A stretch of DNA of 49,796 bases from Pseudomonadota bacterium (GTDB lineage: Bacteria; Myxococcota_A; Polyangia; GCA-2747355). Below are positions 28,193 to 36,778 of the stretch, piece by piece (positions within the stretch are counted from its first letter, which is position 1; each line of letters opens with the position of its first letter). Below the pieces are notes generated by a model. It saw nothing but the letters and a program-made list of their open reading frames with translations, was not told the DNA's origin and did not search any database. The translations under genes were made by a program, and so were the position numbers. The DNA is taken from contig JADJDT010000033.1 in NCBI GenBank assembly GCA_016702545.1, positions 1 through 49,796 on the forward strand, read 5' to 3'.

Positions 28193-28948
28193 ATGCGCGA
28201 CCAAGAGAAGTGGCGCGATCGCGTCGAGCTGTCGCTCGACAGTCGGCAGGTTTTTGCGCTCTTCGCCGCCGCGGCGCTGGCGTTGACGCTGGCCTTCGTG
28301 CTCGGCATCGTCGTCGGCAAGCGCGTGCAGGGTGACGTCGTGCCGCAGGCCCAGACCGATCCACTGGCCCTGCTCGATCAGCTCAGCGCCGGAGAGCAGG
28401 ATCACGCGGATGCGCTCAGCTTCCCCGAGGCGCTGACGACCGGTGCCACGGGCGCCGCTCGGCGCGACCCGCTGCCGCCGTCCGCCCCGGCACCCAGCGC
28501 CGCGGCGGGGCCCGCGACGCCGGCCAACGTCGCGCCCCCCCTTCCTGCCGCAGCGCAGCAGGAGGTCGCGCCTGCGCCGGCCCGCCAGCAGGTCGCAGCA
28601 CCGCCCCGCGTCCTGCCGCGCGCGATCGCCGCCGCGCCCGCCTCGCGACGGGCCGCGACCCCGCCCGCTGCGCTGCCGAGCGTGCCGATCGCGGTCGCCC
28701 CCGCGGCCGCCGAGGGCGACTATTCGCTGCAGGTCAGCGCGTTCCAAGATCGCCTCGAGGCGCAGCAGTTCCTCCGTCAGCTCGAGCGCCGCGGCCTGCA
28801 CCCGCAGCTCGTGCAGGCCGAGGTGCCCGGGCGTGGCACCTGGTACCGCGTACGCCTGGGACGCTACAAGAGCTGGGAACAGGCCGTCGACGCCAAGCAG
28901 CACTTCGAGCGTTCCAACGGCGTGATCGCCTACGTCGCCCGCAATTAG
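28193..28948 (+). CDS. SPOR-domain membrane protein
   Basis: A single-pass inner-membrane protein of about 251 residues. A short cytoplasmic start (MRDQEKWRDRVELSLDSRQ) leads into the helix VFALFAAAALALTLAFVLGIVVGKRV, a long Pro/Ala-rich linker, and a C-terminal SPOR domain (about the last 75 residues: DYSLQVSAFQDRLEAQQFLRQLERRG...WYRVRLGRYKSWEQAVDAKQHF). SPOR domains bind denuded glycan strands at division septa, as in FtsN and DedD. The ATG at 28193 is preferred to the GTG at 28184 because GAGGGG (28179-28183) is at the right distance. Its TAG stop is the first base of a long hairpin. Confidence 0.85.
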   Translation: MRDQEKWRDRVELSLDSRQVFALFAAAALALTLAFVLGIVVGKRVQGDVVPQAQTDPLALLDQLSAGEQDHADALSFPEALTTGATGAARRDPLPPSAPAPSAAAGPATPANVAPPLPAAAQQEVAPAPARQQVAAPPRVLPRAIAAAPASRRAATPPAALPSVPIAVAPAAAEGDYSLQVSAFQDRLEAQQFLRQLERRGLHPQLVQAEVPGRGTWYRVRLGRYKSWEQAVDAKQHFERSNGVIAYVARN

Positions 28949-28986
28949 GCCCAAAACAAGCGCCTCCCGCGCTCGTTTCGGGCCTA
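28946..28986. terminator. 18-bp-arm hairpin that includes the SPOR gene stop codon
   Basis: Left arm 28946-28963 (TAGGCCCAAAACAAGCGC), 5-base loop, right arm 28969-28986. Sixteen of 18 positions pair; the two mismatches become G-U pairs in RNA of the minus strand. The left arm begins with the TAG stop codon. There is no T-run, so it is terminator-like rather than a classical intrinsic terminator. Related copies are at 29342-29382 and 40029-40082. Confidence 0.5.
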
Positions 28987-29340
28987 GGGCCTGTCCCTGA
29001 ATTGCACGGCCGTAATCCCGTTGACATTGACGTTGACGGCGACGGCGACGGCGACGGCTGTTCAGCGGCAAAGCTTGGTTAGCATGGCGACTATACGAGC
29101 ACGTAAGTCGCTGGCGTTGTTGTATTCTGCATCTGTAAGGGTCGATAGGAGCCTGAGAGCGTCGAGGATTGCGGCGCATTCCATCGCCGAGCCTCGAGCG
29201 ACTAAACCAGTTCTTTCCTCGCCGATTCGCTAACTGATCCAAACTCCTCGATGCTCGCCCGTCGGCTCAACAACCGTCGCCGTCGTCGTCGCCGTCAACG
29301 ACCACGTCAACGGATCTACTCATTCAGGGACACGCCCTAG
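28984..29340. mobile_element. 357-bp MITE-like element with four-helix-bundle remnant
   Basis: The ends are inverted repeats: CTAGGGCCTGTCCCTGAAT at 28984-29002 and its near-exact reverse (one mismatch) at 29322-29340. Inside them are subterminal inverted repeats made of GTTGACGGCGACGGC-type units, at about 29020-29060 and 29265-29313, so each end is about 80 bp of imperfect inverted repeat. The middle is AT-richer than its surroundings and holds the 3' end of a four-helix-bundle gene. No transposase is present, so movement would need help in trans. It separates the SPOR gene from mutS. Confidence 0.65.
29062..29229 (-). pseudogene. Four-helix-bundle (S23-like) protein, C-terminal remnant
   Basis: An open minus-strand frame of 55 codons without a start reads RTGLVARGSAMECAAILDAL and then a helix ending in RIVAMLTKLCR before its TGA at 29062-29064. 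ARGSAxEC-AAILD and a final R-x-I-x-M-L-T-K/R-L helix are features of the four-helix-bundle family first seen as proteins encoded in 23S rRNA intervening sequences. The N-terminal half is gone and a TAG precedes the frame at 29230-29232. The frame is too short and startless to be listed by ordinary gene calling. Loss was probably by internal deletion of a larger mobile cassette. Confidence 0.65.
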
Positions 29341-29341
29341 C

Positions 29342-29382
29342 CCGAGAACACAGGGCTTGCGCCAAAGCGCGCTTGTTCTCGG
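29342..29382. terminator. Hairpin upstream of mutS, related to the TAGGCCC hairpins
   Basis: CCGAGAACA (29342-29350) pairs exactly with TGTTCTCGG (29374-29382); an inner GCGC/GCGC pair closes the loop. The right arm GCGCTTGTTCTCGG nearly matches the right arms of the hairpins at 28946 and 40029. It lies directly at the outer edge of the MITE-like element. Confidence 0.45.
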
Positions 29383-29449
29383 TCTCGGAGGCGGTTTGCA
29401 GGCCCGCACTGAACGTGCTTGAGTCGCGCGTCGCTGGGAGCAGACGCCG

Positions 29450-32092
29450 ATGGCACGGGGCGGGGTCGATACGCCGCTGATGCGGCAGTACCTCGAGATC
29501 AAGCAGCGCTATCCGGACGCGATCCTGCTGTTCCGGCTGGGCGACTTCTACGAGATGTTCTTCAACGACGCCGTCGTCGCCGCTCAGACGCTGGCGCTGA
29601 CGCTGACCAGCCGCGACAAGCACCAGCCCGATCCGGTACCGATGTGCGGGGTGCCGCACCACGCCGCCAAGGGCTATGTGCGCAAGCTGCTCGATGCCGG
29701 CTTCAAGGTCGCGATCTGCGAGCAGGTCGAGGACCCCCGCCTGGCGCGCGGCCTGACGCGCCGCGAGGTCACGGAGGTGGTCACGCCGGGCGTCGTGCTC
29801 GACACCGACCACCTCGATGCGCGCTGCAATAACTTCCTCGTCGCGCTGCACGCCGAGGGTGCTGAGGCCGCCGGTCTTGCCGCGCTCGATCTCTCGACCT
29901 TCGAGCTCCGGCTGACGCAGCTCGAGGACACGGCGGCGCTGCTGGATGAGCTGGCGCGGCTGCGCCCGAAAGAGGTGCTGCACGACGACACGCTCGGCGC
30001 GCGCCTGACCGAGCTGCGCCTCGCGGTCGGCGGCGTGTGGCACCTCGTGGCGCCGGGCGCGGCCCTCAGCGCCGAGGCCGCGCTGGCGCTGCTGCGGGCC
30101 CAGAGCGATGCCCCGCTCGAGGCGGCGGCGCTCGCTCGCGCAGGACCCGCCGTCGGTGCGGCCGGGATCGCGCTGCAGTACGCGGCCAGCACGCAGCCGG
30201 TGCGGGGCGTGCCCGCATGTCGCACCGTCTTCTATCAACCGGCCGACCACCTGCAGCTCGACGAGGCCACGCTCGTCAACCTCGAGGTGCTGAGCGGCAG
30301 TGCCGAGCGCACCACCCACGGCTCGCTGCTGTGGGTCCTCGACCGCACGACCACGCCGATGGGCTCGCGGCTGCTGCGCCAGCTGCTAGCGCGTCCCCTG
30401 CGCGAGGTGGCCGCGATCCGGCGGCGGCAGGACGCCGTCGAGCTGCTCTTCGAGCAGCCCGAGCTGCGCCGCCAGACGCGCGAGGCCCTGCGCGAGGTGG
30501 CCGACGTGGAGCGGCTGACGGCCCGCGCGGTCCTCGAGGCGGCGACCCCACGCGAGCTGCGCCGGCTCGGTCACTCGCTGCGGCAATTGCCCCTGCTGGC
30601 CCGGGCGCTGGCGGAGGCCACCGCCCGCACGCTGGCCGGCGAGCTACCCGAGCTGCTGCGCTGGCCGGACGACCTGCTGGCCGAGGTCGCCGAGCGCATC
30701 GAAACCGCGTTGCTCGACGACGCACCGCCCACGGCGCGCGAGGGCGGCGTCTTTCGCCCGGGCGTCAGCGCCGAGCTCGACGAGCTGGTGGAGCTGGCCG
30801 AGGGCGGGCGTACGGCGATCGCGCAGCTCGAGACCGCCCTGCGCAATCGCACCGGCATCGCCTCGCTCAAGGTGCGCTTCAACCGCGTCGTCGGCTACTA
30901 CATCGAGGTGACGAAGGCGAACCTGCGACACGTGCCCGACGACTTCCAGCGCAAGCACAGCACGCTGAATGCCGAGCGCTTCAGCACCGCCGAGCTACAG
31001 GACTATGAGCTGCGAGTGCTCGGCGCGCAGGATCGGCGCAACGCGCTCGAGCAGCAGCTCTTCGAGCAGCTCCGGCGCGAGGTCGGCGCGCAGGCCGGAC
31101 GCATCAAGGCCGCCGCCGAGCGCTTGGCCTGGTTGGACGTGCTCTGCGCGTTGGCCGAGGTCGCGCAGGCTCACAATTACTGCCGACCGCTGGTCGACGA
31201 CTCGCCGACGCTCGAGATCGAGCAGGGCCGCCATCCGGTGGTCGAGCGCTTCCTGCCCGCCGGGCAGTTCGTCGCCAATGACCTCAGGCTCGATGGCAGC
31301 ACGGGCACGATGCTGATCATCACCGGCCCCAACATGGCCGGTAAGTCGACGGTCATCCGCCAGGTGGCGCTGATCGCGCTGTTGGCTCAGATCGGCTCGT
31401 TCGTGCCGTGTCGGCGGGCCCGACTCGGGGTCGTCGATCGCATCTTCACGCGCGTCGGAGCGAGCGACAACCTGGCGCGCGGAGAGAGCACCTTCATGGT
31501 CGAGATGCGCGAGTCGGCGGCGATCCTGCGCCACGCCAGCGCCCGCAGCCTCGTCGTCCTGGACGAGATCGGTCGCGGGACTTCGACCTATGACGGGATC
31601 AGCATCGCCTGGGCCGTCGCCGAGTATCTGCACGACCGCATCGGCAGCCGCACGCTCTTCGCCACCCACTACCACGAGCTGTGTCAGCTCGCCGCCGTCA
31701 AGCCGCGCGCGCACAACTGCAGCGTGGCGGTGCAGGAGTGGCAGGGGCGCGTCGTCTTCCTGCACCAACTCGTACCGGGACCCGCGAGCCGCTCCTACGG
31801 CATCGAGGTCGCTCGCCTGGCCGGCCTGCCCTCCGCCGTGATCGCGCGCGCACGCCAGGTGCTGGCCACGCTCGAGGGCCGCGAGCAGGCGGCCGAGCTG
31901 CCGCTGCACGTTCGCCCGCGCGACACGGCGCCGACCCCCCAGCTGAGCTTGACGCTCGACGCGCCCCCCGCCGCCACCCACGCCCTGGTGGCGGAGCTCC
32001 GGGCCATCGCCACGGACCGCCTGACCCCACTCGAGGCGCTCACCCTGCTCGACCGGCTGGTCACCGAGGCCCGAGGCGAGTCGCGAATTTGA
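29450..32092 (+). CDS. mutS: DNA mismatch repair protein MutS
   Basis: MutS recognises mispaired bases and starts repair with MutL. The 880-residue protein has the N-terminal mismatch-reading motif GDFYEMFF (Phe33, Glu35), the core and clamp domains, and the ABC-type ATPase with Walker A GPNMAGKS (626-633), the ST..E loop (GESTFMVEM), Walker B DEIGRGTSTYDG (Asp705) and the ATHYHEL switch. The Pro/Ala-rich C-terminus has the dimer/tetramer helix LTPLEALTLLDRL. The ATG at 29450 lies behind a GGGAGCAG site. A weak TTGCAG-N17-TTGAGT promoter (29396-29424) is possible. Confidence 0.97.
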   Translation: MARGGVDTPLMRQYLEIKQRYPDAILLFRLGDFYEMFFNDAVVAAQTLALTLTSRDKHQPDPVPMCGVPHHAAKGYVRKLLDAGFKVAICEQVEDPRLARGLTRREVTEVVTPGVVLDTDHLDARCNNFLVALHAEGAEAAGLAALDLSTFELRLTQLEDTAALLDELARLRPKEVLHDDTLGARLTELRLAVGGVWHLVAPGAALSAEAALALLRAQSDAPLEAAALARAGPAVGAAGIALQYAASTQPVRGVPACRTVFYQPADHLQLDEATLVNLEVLSGSAERTTHGSLLWVLDRTTTPMGSRLLRQLLARPLREVAAIRRRQDAVELLFEQPELRRQTREALREVADVERLTARAVLEAATPRELRRLGHSLRQLPLLARALAEATARTLAGELPELLRWPDDLLAEVAERIETALLDDAPPTAREGGVFRPGVSAELDELVELAEGGRTAIAQLETALRNRTGIASLKVRFNRVVGYYIEVTKANLRHVPDDFQRKHSTLNAERFSTAELQDYELRVLGAQDRRNALEQQLFEQLRREVGAQAGRIKAAAERLAWLDVLCALAEVAQAHNYCRPLVDDSPTLEIEQGRHPVVERFLPAGQFVANDLRLDGSTGTMLIITGPNMAGKSTVIRQVALIALLAQIGSFVPCRRARLGVVDRIFTRVGASDNLARGESTFMVEMRESAAILRHASARSLVVLDEIGRGTSTYDGISIAWAVAEYLHDRIGSRTLFATHYHELCQLAAVKPRAHNCSVAVQEWQGRVVFLHQLVPGPASRSYGIEVARLAGLPSAVIARARQVLATLEGREQAAELPLHVRPRDTAPTPQLSLTLDAPPAATHALVAELRAIATDRLTPLEALTLLDRLVTEARGESRI

Positions 32093-32117
32093 CAGACCCG
32101 AAGAGCTGCCTTAGTGC
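32089..32117 (+). promoter_or_regulatory. Putative promoter overlapping the mutS stop
   Basis: TTGACA at 32089-32094 overlaps the TGA of mutS; TAGTGC follows at 32112-32117 after 17 bp. Transcription would start within a few bases of the ATG at 32126, so the message would be almost leaderless. Pattern-based. Confidence 0.35.
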
Positions 32118-32125
32118 TGGATCCT

Positions 32126-33148
32126 ATGCACCGCTGGCTGCTGCGTACCGCGCTCGGCATGCTCCTCGGGGCGACGCTCTGCTCAGGAGCGGACGCTGCG
32201 CGCGTCTCGGGCGCGAAGGCTGCGCGCGTCTCGAAGCCGAAGGCTGCGCGCGTGTCGAGGGCGAGGGCTGTGCCGGGGGCCACGCGCAGGGCGAGCCGCG
32301 ACGGGCGGGTCCGCCGTGCCCATCGGCCCCGGCGTGCCGCGCGGGTCGATCGCTGGCCGCCCTTGACCCTCGTCAGCGTCAACGCCCCTAACCAACCGCG
32401 TTTGACCCTCCGGCTCTACGATCGGCGCGGCCGCTTGCTGCCGGGCATCCTGCGCCGCGTGGCGCTGTTCCTGCGCTGCCATCACACGGGTCGACGCCAC
32501 GCCATTGCCGCGCGCTTGCTCACCGAGGTCTACCGGGTCGCCCGTCACTTCGGCGACCGGCCGATTCTCTTCTATAGCGCTTTTCGCGACCGCCGCGTCG
32601 CTCGCCTGAGGCGCAGCTACCACACGCGGGGTCAGGCGCTCGACTTCCGCATCGAGGGCGTCGGCAACCGCCAGCTGCGCGACTTCCTGCTGGCCTCGCG
32701 GCGCAACATCGGCGTCGGTTACTACACCGGGTCGCCCTTCGTGCATCTCGACGTGCGCGAGCGCCCGGCGTTCTGGGTCGACTTCAGCGGACCCGGCGAG
32801 CCCTCGCGTTACGCGACGGACGCGCGGGCGCTGCTGCTGGCGGAACGGCGCGGTGTGCCCGCGCACCAGCTCGAGGCCGTCGCTCGCGCAACCGCCGCGC
32901 GGCGGCCGAGCGCCGCCGAGCCGGACGAAGCCCTCGAGGACCGTACCGCTCCCGCCGATACGGTGCTGATCAGCACCGCAGGCACGCCCCGGGTCGATCC
33001 CGACCGCCCCGACGAGGCGGCGGAGGCCGCAGCCCCACCGCCACCGCTCGGCCCACCACCGCTGGCCGGCCTGCCGGCCGCGCCACGGTCTGCCGACGAC
33101 CAGGCCGCTGCGATTGCTGCACCCGCGCGGACGCCGGTGGTAGAGTAG
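32126..33148 (+). CDS. Exported M15/DUF882-like zinc peptidase-fold protein
   Basis: About 340 residues with a signal peptide (RTALGMLLGATLCSGADA). A basic stretch contains three 24-bp tandem repeats at 32195-32266 (AARVSGAK, AARVSKPK, AARVSRAR). The central domain has the pattern of YcbK/DUF882 and M15 D-Ala-D-Ala peptidases: FYSAFRDRRV, YHTRGQALDFRIEG with the first His and Asp ligands, and PFVHLDVRE with the last His. In this fold the zinc cuts peptidoglycan stem peptides, so a cell-wall role is likely. The Pro/Ala-rich tail is of unknown use. The ATG at 32126 is preferred over the GTG four codons upstream. Confidence 0.75.
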   Translation: MHRWLLRTALGMLLGATLCSGADAARVSGAKAARVSKPKAARVSRARAVPGATRRASRDGRVRRAHRPRRAARVDRWPPLTLVSVNAPNQPRLTLRLYDRRGRLLPGILRRVALFLRCHHTGRRHAIAARLLTEVYRVARHFGDRPILFYSAFRDRRVARLRRSYHTRGQALDFRIEGVGNRQLRDFLLASRRNIGVGYYTGSPFVHLDVRERPAFWVDFSGPGEPSRYATDARALLLAERRGVPAHQLEAVARATAARRPSAAEPDEALEDRTAPADTVLISTAGTPRVDPDRPDEAAEAAAPPPPLGPPPLAGLPAAPRSADDQAAAIAAPARTPVVE

Positions 33149-33191
33149 GCCGTTCGGTCGGCGTCTCGGCCATCGCGACACGAGGTGACTC

Positions 33192-34106
33192 ATGCATGCA
33201 GGATTGCGCCGCGGAGGCCTTGCGGCGCTGGTGTTGGCGACAGCGCTGGCGGCAGCAGGGCCGATCGCCTCCGCAGCAGCGCGGCTCCAGCGCCCCGCGA
33301 AGCGTCAGGCGGCACCACCGCCACGGGCGGCGACGCCCGCCGTGGCCCAAGAGCTCTTGTCACTGCTCGGCAAGTACAAGTGGGGCATGTCCCCGGCGCA
33401 GGTGTTGGCGATCCTCGAGCAGGAGGCCCGCGCCGACTTCGCCCCGCGCCTCGCCGAGACCAAGGAGCCGCTCGAGCAGGACCAGCTGCGTCGGCAGCTC
33501 ACGGACGACCTCGCCGTGTTGCGCAAGAACTACGTGCGCTTCGAGGGCCAGGCCACACCGTGGGACATCTCGCTGATCGACAAGGAGTTCGCGCACCACA
33601 GCGGTGAGAGCATGGCCCTACGCTGGGGCAAGCGCGATCGCCGCTTCTACTTCTTTCACTCGGGGCGGCTGTGGAAGATCTACATCGCCTTCAACAGCGA
33701 CCTGTACAAGGGCAAGACCTTCGATGATTTTGCCGCGATGATGGAACGTCGCTTCGGCGCCGCCGAGCGTAAGTTCCGCACGACGATCAAGGGGGATCCG
33801 GTCCCGGCGTACCTGCGCTGGCCGCCGATCAACGGGACCGCGCTGCGGGCGATCGACAACACTCGGTTCTTCGGCAACTTCTGCCTGGGGCTCGCCGACG
33901 TCGCTGGCCGAGAGCGCGTTCGCGAGGCCCGCAAGCTGGTGCGCACCCCTCGGCAGCGGCGCGACATCCTGGTCGAGAGCGTGCTGCGGCCGGCTGGCGG
34001 CTCGAGCAGCGTCGAGGAGAACGTCGTCGATCGGCTGACGGGCCAAACCACGCCCCTGCCACGCAACGAGCAGGCCCCCGCCGCACCCCCGTCCCCACCC
34101 CGCTAG
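33192..34106 (+). CDS. Exported hypothetical protein
   Basis: A 304-residue protein with a signal peptide (GLAALVLATALAAAGPIASAAA). The mature region begins with LLSLLGKYKWGMSPAQVLAILEQE, a WGMS-type segment seen in secreted proteins of this kind of bacterium, and continues with an acidic helical part and beta-rich pieces such as MALRWGKRDRRFYFFHSGRLWKIYIAFNSDLYKG. The end is Pro-rich. I do not recognise a named family. A GAGGTGA site precedes the ATG. The gene converges on the PBP1A gene with a 194-bp gap. Confidence 0.6.
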   Translation: MHAGLRRGGLAALVLATALAAAGPIASAAARLQRPAKRQAAPPPRAATPAVAQELLSLLGKYKWGMSPAQVLAILEQEARADFAPRLAETKEPLEQDQLRRQLTDDLAVLRKNYVRFEGQATPWDISLIDKEFAHHSGESMALRWGKRDRRFYFFHSGRLWKIYIAFNSDLYKGKTFDDFAAMMERRFGAAERKFRTTIKGDPVPAYLRWPPINGTALRAIDNTRFFGNFCLGLADVAGRERVREARKLVRTPRQRRDILVESVLRPAGGSSSVEENVVDRLTGQTTPLPRNEQAPAAPPSPPR

Positions 34107-34300
34107 ACGTGCTCGGCGGAAGTCGTGATCCGCCCGATCGCTGCGGGCTGCGGGTCGCGTACCAGCCCGTACGCTGCGCTCCGGTGAACCCCTCGCCTGC
34201 GGCTCGGCGGGCGGCGCCTGGCTGGCGCCAGGCTGGCAGCGCCGCGCCTTGCGCTCGGGCGGCTCGCGACATCTCCCGAAAGGCTCCTAGGGGCGAAGGT
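34107..34300. repeat. Hairpin-rich convergent gap
   Basis: There is no gene between two converging genes. Short inverted repeats are packed together: GCGTAC-CAGCCC-GTACGC near 34154-34171, and GGCGCC and CCTGG/CCAGG pairs near 34214-34240. The GCGTAC...GTACGC core resembles that inside the foldback element at 11549-11694. It may be a bidirectional termination region or a dispersed repeat. Confidence 0.4.
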
Positions 34301-36748
34301 TCAGCTCGCCGGTCGCCGTGGCGCGAAGGTCCCCGGCTTATAGTAGATCTCGACCGAAGGCTGGCCTGCTTGTGGCGGCCCCCCCGAGAGCAGGTCGATC
34401 GCCGAGCGCTCCAGGCCGGGCGGACGCGACAGCGGTAGCTCGCGCTGCGGGCGCTGTCCCACGGCCGCCCGCATGACGTTCGCCCACAGCGGGATGGCCG
34501 CCGTGTAGCTCGCCTCCTTGGCACCGAGCGGCCGCTCGTTGGTGTCGTCGCCAAGCCACGCCGTCGCGGCCCACTGCGAGGTGAAGCCGCTGAACCACAG
34601 GTCCAGCGTGTCGCTGCTCGTACCGCCCTTGCCGGCGGTGGGGGCGGGCACGATGCGACAGCGCGCGGCGATGCCCGCGCGCACGGTATCCCGCAGCAGG
34701 CGCGTGGTCAGGAAGGCCGTGCGCGGATCGATCACGCGCGGGGCCTCGTCCCGCGCCGTGGCCCACAGGCGATCCAGGCGCTCACCCTCGCTGAGCCAGG
34801 GATCTTCGACGATGGTGTGGTCCTCGAGCAGCAGGCCGCGGCGATCGCGCAGCTGGCGCACGTACTGCAAGTCGCGCCGGGTGCCACCCCGGGCGAAGGT
34901 GGCAAAGGCCCGCGTCAGCTCGTCGATCCGCACGCAGCTGGCGCCGAGGGCCAGACCCTTGTCGGCGACCAACTCGGTGGTGAAGCCGAGGCGCCGGGCC
35001 CAGCGCGCGGTGGCTTGCGCACCGACCGCCGCTAGCAACTCGATCGAGGGCAGGTTCAGCGAGCGAATCAGCGCGAAGTGCAGCGTCACCTGACCGTTGA
35101 GCGTGCCGTGGATGTTCTGCGGGTTCCACTCCTCGCCTGGCTCGGGCACATAGGGCTTGTCCTTGAGGATTGTGCCCATCGAGAACTTGTCGCCGTCGAG
35201 CGCCAGCGAGTAGTAGATCGGCTTGAAGGTGCTGCCCGGCTGCCGACAGGCCTGCACCGTGCGGTCGAAGGCGCTGCGGTCGAAGTCCAGGCCCCCGACG
35301 CCCGCCAGCACGTAGCCGCTCTGGTGGTCATAGAGCAGCATCGCGCCCTCGATGCGCGGGATCTGCTCGAGCCCCATCGTCGGCACGGCATCCTGGGCCG
35401 AGCCCCAGGCCCGCGGGCGCATCCACGGCGGCGGCGCGCTGACCCAAACCAGGTCGCCGGGGCGCAACGCCTCGCTGGCGGCGCCGATCGTGCGCTCGTT
35501 CTCCGGATCGGTGCGCGAATAGGGCGCGGCCCAGGTCATCAGCGCGAGCGGGATGGTGATGCGTCGCGAACCGATGCGGCCCAGCGCGCGACCGCCCTCG
35601 ACCTGCTGGACCAGCGCCAGGTAGAGCCGATCGGGCCGCAGCGTCCCCAGCTCGTAGAGGGCGCCCATGCGGGCCAGGAGCTGCTCGCGCTCCGCGGTGC
35701 CCGCAATCCGTGCCACCGGTCCGCGCCAGCCCTGCCGCTTGTCCAGGGCCCGCACGGCCTGCCAGGTCTGCCCACGGATCAGCGCCGCCAGCCCGAGATC
35801 GACCGTCGTGCTGACCTGCCAGCCGGCGGTGGCCAGTCGTTCGGACCCATAGCGCTGCGTCAGCTCGCGACGGACCTGCTCCGCGAAGTGCGGTGCCAGC
35901 CAGCGCAGCGGATCCAGCTCGGCGCGACGCCGCCCAAGCACGATCGGCTCGCGCCGCGCCTGGTCGGCCTCGCCCGCGCGGATGTAGCCGGCGGCGACCA
36001 TCGCTTGCAGCACCTGCGCGCGGCGCTCGCGCGCCCGCTCTGGACTGACGCGCGGCGAGAAGCGCGAGGGCGCCTGGACCAACCCGGCCAAGAGGGCGCT
36101 CTCGGCCAAGGTCAGGCGCGCCGGCTCCTTGTCGAAGTATTCGCGGGAGGCCGCGCGTACCCCGTAGGCTCGGCTGCCGAGATAGACGTGGTTCAAGTAG
36201 TAGTAGAGGATCTCGTCCTTGGTGTGCCGCGCCTCGATGCGGCGCGCCAGCACGATCTCGTTGAGCTTGCGCCCCAACGATCGCTCGGGCGAGAGCAAGC
36301 TCTTGGCCACCTGCTGGGTGATCGTGCTGCCGCCCTGGCGCATCCGCCCGGCGCGCAGGTTGGCCCAGGCCGCGCGCACGATGCCACGCAGGTCGACGCC
36401 GCCGTGGTGATAGAAGTTGCGATCCTCGATCGCGACCAGCGCCCGGAGCAGGGTCTGCGGTAACTCGCCGAGCCCCACCAGGTAGCGCCGCTCCTTGGCG
36501 AAGCGTGCCAGCACGGTGCCGTCGCTGGCGGTGATACGCGACTCGATCGCGGCGGTATCGGCGTAGCGGCCCAGATCCGGGGGCTCGGGGCCCGTCGCGG
36601 CCAGCAGCAGGTAGCAGGAGGGGAGGGCGGCACCGAGGGCCGCCACGAGCCCGCAGGCGGCGAAGCCGTAGAGCTTGAGCAGCCAGTAGAAGAAACCGCC
36701 GTCCGCCGGATTGGCGACGACCACGCGCTGCGCGCTGCCAGGGGGCAT
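34301..36748 (-). CDS. Class A penicillin-binding protein (PBP1A type)
   Basis: A bifunctional peptidoglycan synthase of about 815 residues with one N-terminal membrane helix. The GT51 glycosyltransferase has EDRNFYHHGGVD, RQGGSTITQQVAKSLL, RKLNEIVLARRIE and KDEILYYYLNHVYLG. The transpeptidase has STFK (RQPGSTFKPIYYSLAL), SLN (IRSLNLPSIE) and KGGT in place of the usual KTGT (AGKGGTSSDTLDLWFSGF). It acts in the periplasm on lipid II. The start could be the ATG at 36748 or a TTG at 36778 that directly follows the previous stop; neither has a strong ribosome site. It is probably co-transcribed with the upstream membrane-anchored protein. Confidence 0.92.
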   Translation of the reverse strand: MPPGSAQRVVVANPADGGFFYWLLKLYGFAACGLVAALGAALPSCYLLLAATGPEPPDLGRYADTAAIESRITASDGTVLARFAKERRYLVGLGELPQTLLRALVAIEDRNFYHHGGVDLRGIVRAAWANLRAGRMRQGGSTITQQVAKSLLSPERSLGRKLNEIVLARRIEARHTKDEILYYYLNHVYLGSRAYGVRAASREYFDKEPARLTLAESALLAGLVQAPSRFSPRVSPERARERRAQVLQAMVAAGYIRAGEADQARREPIVLGRRRAELDPLRWLAPHFAEQVRRELTQRYGSERLATAGWQVSTTVDLGLAALIRGQTWQAVRALDKRQGWRGPVARIAGTAEREQLLARMGALYELGTLRPDRLYLALVQQVEGGRALGRIGSRRITIPLALMTWAAPYSRTDPENERTIGAASEALRPGDLVWVSAPPPWMRPRAWGSAQDAVPTMGLEQIPRIEGAMLLYDHQSGYVLAGVGGLDFDRSAFDRTVQACRQPGSTFKPIYYSLALDGDKFSMGTILKDKPYVPEPGEEWNPQNIHGTLNGQVTLHFALIRSLNLPSIELLAAVGAQATARWARRLGFTTELVADKGLALGASCVRIDELTRAFATFARGGTRRDLQYVRQLRDRRGLLLEDHTIVEDPWLSEGERLDRLWATARDEAPRVIDPRTAFLTTRLLRDTVRAGIAARCRIVPAPTAGKGGTSSDTLDLWFSGFTSQWAATAWLGDDTNERPLGAKEASYTAAIPLWANVMRAAVGQRPQRELPLSRPPGLERSAIDLLSGGPPQAGQPSVEIYYKPGTFAPRRPAS

Positions 36749-36778
36749 CGACGAGACTCGCCGGGGACGCTGGCGCAA

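Noticed and set aside
27125..29242. Minus-strand 705-codon open frame spanning the lipoprotein end, the SPOR gene and the MITE
   Set aside because: It crosses three unrelated features and has no protein-like pattern; only the separate frame at 29062-29229 is meaningful there.
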